From positions 62,001 through 126,000 of the forward strand of contig NZ_SCNG01000008.1 of assembly GCF_005503555.1 (NCBI RefSeq): DNA of 64,000 nucleotides, in the 5' to 3' direction. The notes under the pieces were generated by a model. It was not told where the DNA came from, did no database searches, and worked only from the letters and a program-made list of their open reading frames with translations. Positions 21,101 to 27,100 of this stretch are shown here, piece after piece. The position numbers and the translations under genes are program-made. This stretch comes from Rudaea sp. 3F27F6. GTDB lineage: Bacteria > Pseudomonadota > Gammaproteobacteria > Xanthomonadales > Rhodanobacteraceae. Position 1 is the stretch's first letter. Every line of letters starts with the position of its first letter.

Positions 21101-24100
21101 GCGACAGTGTCCAGAACAACTCGAGTACCGAAATATCGAAACTGATGCTGGTGACTGCCAGCCACGTCTGCGCAGCGGCAGACACCCCCAGACGCTGATC
21201 GAGCCCCGTGAAGAAATTGATCACGTTGCGGTGTTCGATCATGACTCCCTTCGGCTTGCCGGTGGAGCCCGAGGTGTAGATCAGATAGGCCAGATTCGCC
21301 GGGCCGAGTGTGGGCACCGCGGGAGCTTCGCTGGCCGGCAGTGCCGACAGATTGGCCCAGAGAGCCGGGTCGTCCAGGCACAACGTCTGGCATTGCGCTG
21401 GAACGGAGAACATCGGCACGACGTCGCTCTGCGTGAGCAGCCACGAAGCGCCCGAATCGTGCAGCATATAGTGTAGGCGTTCGAGCGGATAGCCAGGATC
21501 GAGCGGCACGTACGCGGCGCCGGCCTTGAGTGTGGCCAGCAACGCAACGAGCATTTCCGGCGAACGCTCGATGCACACTCCAATTCGGTCCTCCGCCTGC
21601 TGGCCGCGATCGCGCAGGTACTGCGCCAGCTGATTGGCGCGCTCGTCGAGCTCACGGTAGCTCAGGCCGCCGGTCTCACTACTCACGGCAGGCGCGTCGG
21701 GCGTGCGCCGCACTTGCAACTCGAATGCTTCATGCACGAGTTGCGCGCACGGATAATCGCAGGCGCTGTCGTTCCAGGTTCGCAGCAGGGTCCGGCGCTC
21801 GGCGGCGCCCAGCAAGGCGAGTTCGTCAATCGGTGTCTCCGGCGCCGCGGCGATTGCCTGCAGCAACACCTCGAAGTTCTCCGACAGGCGCAGGATCGTT
21901 TCGCGTTCGAACAGATCCGTGCAGTACTCCCAATCGATCCGCAGGCCGTTCTCGTGTTCTGCCACGCTCAGGCTGAGATCGTATTTCGCGATGCCACGGT
22001 CGTAGTCGAGTGTCCGCACGCTCAGATCCGGCAGCGCCAACTCGACAGCGTCATTGTTCTGGACCGTGAACATGACCTGGAACAACGGCGTGTGGCTGAT
22101 CGTTCGTTCGGGGCGCAGCGCGTCCACCAGCATCTCGAACGGGAGATGCTGGTGTTCGTATGCGCCCAGCACCATTTCCCTGACGCGCGCGAGCAACGCC
22201 GTGAACCCGGGATTGCCGGACAGGTCGTTGCGCAACACCAGTGTGTTCAGGAAGAAGCCGATCATGGGCGCGAGCTCGGCGCCTGGCCGATTCGCGACGG
22301 GAGTGCCGATGACGATGTCCGACTCGCCGCTGTAGCGCCCCAGCAGTACCGAGAACGCCGCCTGCATGAGCATGAAGAGCGTGCAGTCTTGGCGACGACT
22401 GAGCCCCAGCAAACTTTCGCTGAGATTTTTGTCGAGCGATTGACTGACCAGCGCCCCCGCCACGCTTTGTTTCTCGGGTCGCTTCTTGTCGAGCGGAAAA
22501 CTGTGCACCACCGGCAGGCCGGCGAGCTGCCGCGTCCAATACGCCAGCATTCGCTGCACGTTGTCGCCGCTGAGTTGCTGCCGCTGCCATTGCGCGAAAT
22601 CCGCGTACTGGACGGGCAATGCCGGTAACGTCGACGAAGCGGCCCCGCTATGCGCGGCATAGAGCGTCATGAACTCGCGCGCGAGCACCGCCAGCGACCA
22701 ACCGTCACCCGCGATGTGATGCAGATTCAGCAAGAGCACGTGATGGCTCTCGTCGAAGCGAACCAGGGTCGCTCTGAGCATCGGGTCGCGAGACAGATCG
22801 AAGACCTTCCCGCCATCCGCGAGGGCCAGCTCGTGCAAACGTTGCTCTTGCTCTTCGCGCGCGAGCTGGGTCAACTCGATCACACCGATTTCAAGCGGGC
22901 GCGCTGCCTCGATGATCTGCACGCCTTCGCCATTCGCATCGTTGGCGTAGACCGTGCGGAGAATTTCGTGTCGCGCGACGACCGCGCTCAATGCCTGCGT
23001 CAGCGCGTTCCGATCCAGCGCGCCGAGCAGACGCAACGCCATGGGAATGTTGTACTGGCTGCGAAACTCGTCATTGCCTCGATCCAATTGATCGATGACC
23101 CACAAGCGTCGCTGCGCGAACGACAGCGGCAAGGGGCCCCCGTCGCGCGGCGTCGGCACCACGCTCTGCAAGGTGCCGCGCGGCGCCCGCTCGATGGCGG
23201 CAGCCAGCTCGCGGATCGTGGGATGCTCGAAGATCGACCGCAGCGCCAGTTCGGCACCCGTCTTGGAACGCAACTCGGCAACGACCCGGGCCGCCAGCAG
23301 TGAGTGGCCTCCCAGCTCGAAGAAGTTGTCGTGACGACCGACGCGCACAACCCCCAGCAGTTGCTGCCAGATTTCCGCCATCGCGACTTCGTCGCTGGTG
23401 TGCGGCGCTTCGTATTCACGTCGATCCAGAGCATCGCTGTCCGGCATCGGCAGCGCCTTGCGATCCAGCTTGCCATTCGAGGTCAAAGCGAAGGCATCGA
23501 GCATCACGAACGCGCCGGGCACCATGTAGTCCGGCAACTGCGTTCTCAGCTCCGACCGCAGAACTTCCGTGGACACGTGCGCGCCGGCGACTGGCGTGAA
23601 ATAGGCCACCAACCGCTTGTCACCCGGCACGTCTTCGCGCGCCAGCACCGCGACTTCGCGCACACCGGCGCACGCAGCGAGCTTGGCTTCGATCTCGCCC
23701 AGTTCGATGCGAAAGCCGCGGATCTTGACCTGAAAATCGTTGCGTCCCAGGTATTCGATGTTTCCGTCCGGCAGCCAGCGCGCGAGGTCCCCGGTCTTGT
23801 ACATGCGCGCGGCCGACACATCCGAAAACGGATCCTTCAGGAAACGCGCCGCGGTCAATTCCGCGCGATTCAGATAGCCACGCGCTACACCGACACCGCC
23901 AATGTAGAGTTCTCCCGTGACGCCGATGGGCACCGGAGCGCCCTGCTGGTCCAGGATGTACATCTTCGTGTTTGCGATCGGGCGACCGATGATCGGCGCT
24001 TCACCTGCCTCGGGCAGAGCGCACTCGGTGGCATAGACCGTGGCTTCCGTCGGACCGTATGCGTTGATGAAGCGAATCGACCGCGACGCCCGCAATGTTT

Positions 24101-27100
24101 TCCACATCGCGCCGTTGATGGCTTCGCCGGCGACCACCACCAATTTCAAGGCGGTATCGTCGCCCTCCTCGAGAAGCCCAGCTTTGAGCAGGGTATCGAG
24201 CTGCATCGGCGTGCAATCGAATGCTTCGATGCGGTGCTGACGGATGTAGCGCAAGAACAGATTCGCATCGAGGCGCGCGGCTTGAGGAATGACGACGACC
24301 GTTCGTCCGGACAAGAGCTGGACCAAGCCCTGTACGGAGACGTCGAAAGTGATGGGCGCGTTTTGTGCGACCCGCGCGTTCGATGGCAGGTCGTGGAAAA
24401 TCGTCTTTTCCATGCTTGCCCACAAGTTGATGACCGACGCGTGCTCGACCATCACGCCTTTCGGTTGCCCGGTGGAGCCCGATGTGTAGATCACGTACGC
24501 GAGATGCCGCGACGTAACCCCGAAGCCCCGGGCCGCCGGATTTTGCGTGGAGTATGCTTCGAGCTCTTCGGGTGCTCCATCCAGCATCAAGGTGGGCAAA
24601 GCATCGCTGCGCACGCGATCGTGTAGTGCCCGCTGCGTCAGCAGGACCTTGGGCGCACTGTCGGCGAGCATGAAGGCCAGTCGCTCGGGAGGATGGGCCG
24701 GATCGAGCGGAACGTAGCCGGCCCCGGACTTCAATATGCCCAACAACCCGACGATCATGTCCAGACTACGTTCGACGCAGATGGCCACGCGGTCATCGGG
24801 TCGCACGCCTTGCCCAACCAAGTAGTGCGCCAGCCGGTTCGCGCGCTCGTTGAGCTCGGCATAGCTGAGTGATTGCGACTCGAAGACTACCGCGGTGACA
24901 TCCGGGTTGGCGGCGACGCAGGCTTCGAATTGCTCGTGGATGAACGAGTCGCTCGGCTTTTCCGCCGGGACGTCATTGAAATCCACGAGCACGCGACGTT
25001 GCTCCGCTTGCGTCAGCAGCGGCAGCGTGGCGACACGTGTGGCATCGTTCGCCGTCATGCCCTCGAGCAACGTCAGGAAATGCGCCGCGAAGCGCTCGAC
25101 GGTTGCGCGATCGAACAAGTCGCAGGCGTACTCCAGCTCGCCGGTGAGCCCCGTGTTGTCATCGCTCAGCAACAACGACAAGTCGAAATGCGCCGTGGTG
25201 TGCGGCGCCGCGAGGGGAGTCAACGTCAGACCGGGCAACGCCAAACCGCCTTGCAAGGCAAGCTCGCTGTCCGGCGTGTTGTCCATCGCGAGCATGGCCT
25301 GGAACAGCGGGCTGTAGCTCAGGCTGCGCACCGGGTGCAACGCTTCCACGACCTGATCGAACGGAAGTTCCTGGTGACTGAATGCCGCGAGGGCGCTCGC
25401 CTTCACCTGTGCCAGCAAGTCGCGAACGCTCGGGTTGTCGTCCAGGCGCACGCGCAGTGCGAGCGTGTTGACGAAGAATCCGATCACGCTCTCCATTTCG
25501 CGGCGCTGACGGTTGGCCACCGGAGTGCCGATGACCACATCCTGTTGGCCGCTCAGTCGCGCCAGCAACACCGACCACCCCGCCATCAACGTCATGAACA
25601 GCGTCACTCCCTGACGCTGTGACAATGCCCGCAGGCGGGCGGTGAGCTCCGGCGAGATGTCCACCCGCACCATACCACCCTGGTAGCCAGGCATCGACGG
25701 ACGTGCACGATCGGTCGGCAGCGCGAGCAACGGCGGCGCGCCGCGCAGATGTCCGCGCCAGAAATCGATCTGTCGCTCGAGTTCCTCGCCCTGCAACCAC
25801 TGGCGCTGCCATGCCGCGTAATCGGCGTATTGAAATTCCAGCGCCGGCAGCGGGTCCGCCTTGCCCGTGCTGAACGCGGCATACAGCGTCGCCACTTCAC
25901 GCACCATCACGCCCACCGACCAGCCGTCGCTGACGAGGTGATGCTGGGAGAACAGGAGGACGTGTTCCTCCTGCGACAGACGCAACAGGCGTCCGCGGAT
26001 GAGCGGGCCCGTCGCCAGATCGAATGGCGCGCTCGCCGAATCGGCGGCTTCCGCCGCGACGGTTCGTTCACGCTCCGCGTGCGCGAGATGACTCAGATCT
26101 TTTTCGGTCAGGGCGAAACCGACATCCGCCGGCGCCATCACCTGGTGCGGCACTCCGTCCACGGTGACGAAGCGCACGCGCAGTCCTTCCTGTCGCGCCA
26201 TCATGCGGTCGAGCGCGGCCTGCAGCACGCTTCGATCGAGCTTGCCCGTCAGGCGCAGTGCCGCTGGCATGTGATAGGCGGCACTCGCCACCGGATCCAT
26301 CTGCGCGATGAACCACAGGCGTTGCTGGGCGAACGACAGCGGCAGTGGCCGACCATCGCGCGGCGCGGGCGTGAGCGGCGGTAGTGAGGACTGCCCTCCC
26401 TTCCCCGCGATGTGCTGCGCCATCACGTCCAGTTCCGCGTGCTCAAACAACTCGCGTAGTGGCACTTCGAAGCCCAGTCGATCCTCGATAAGGAACGCCA
26501 GCTGCACGGTGAGCAGCGAATGCCCACCCATCTGGAAGAAGTGATCGTGACGCCCCACTGCTTCGGCACCGAGCAGCTTTTGCCAGATGGCCGCGAGGAC
26601 TTCCTCGATCTCGCCTCGCGGGGCTTCGAATTGCCGGCGCACCAGCGCGTTGTCTTCGGGAGCGGGCAAAGCGTGGCGATCCAGTTTGCCGTTGGGTGTC
26701 AGAGGGAACGCGTCGAGCACGACGAACGCGCTCGGCACCATGTAGTCCGGCAATTGCGCGGCCAACTCCTCGCGCAAGTTCGATGCCGACAGGATCGCGC
26801 CGGCCTTGGCCGATAAATAGGCAATGAGACGCTTGTTGCCCTGGGCGTCCTCGCTCGCCAGCACGGCGGCTTCGCCGACACCCGCGCACTTCGCCAGCGT
26901 GGCTTCGATCTCGCCCAGCTCCACGCGGAAACCGCGGATCTTCACCTGGAAATCGTTGCGACTGACGAACTCGAGGTTGCCGTCCGGCAGCCAGCGCACG
27001 ATGTCGCCGGTCTTGTACATGCGCGCACCCGGAACATCCGAGAACGGATCTTCGAGGAAGCGCTCGGCAGTCAACTCCGGACGGTTGAGGAAGCCACGCG

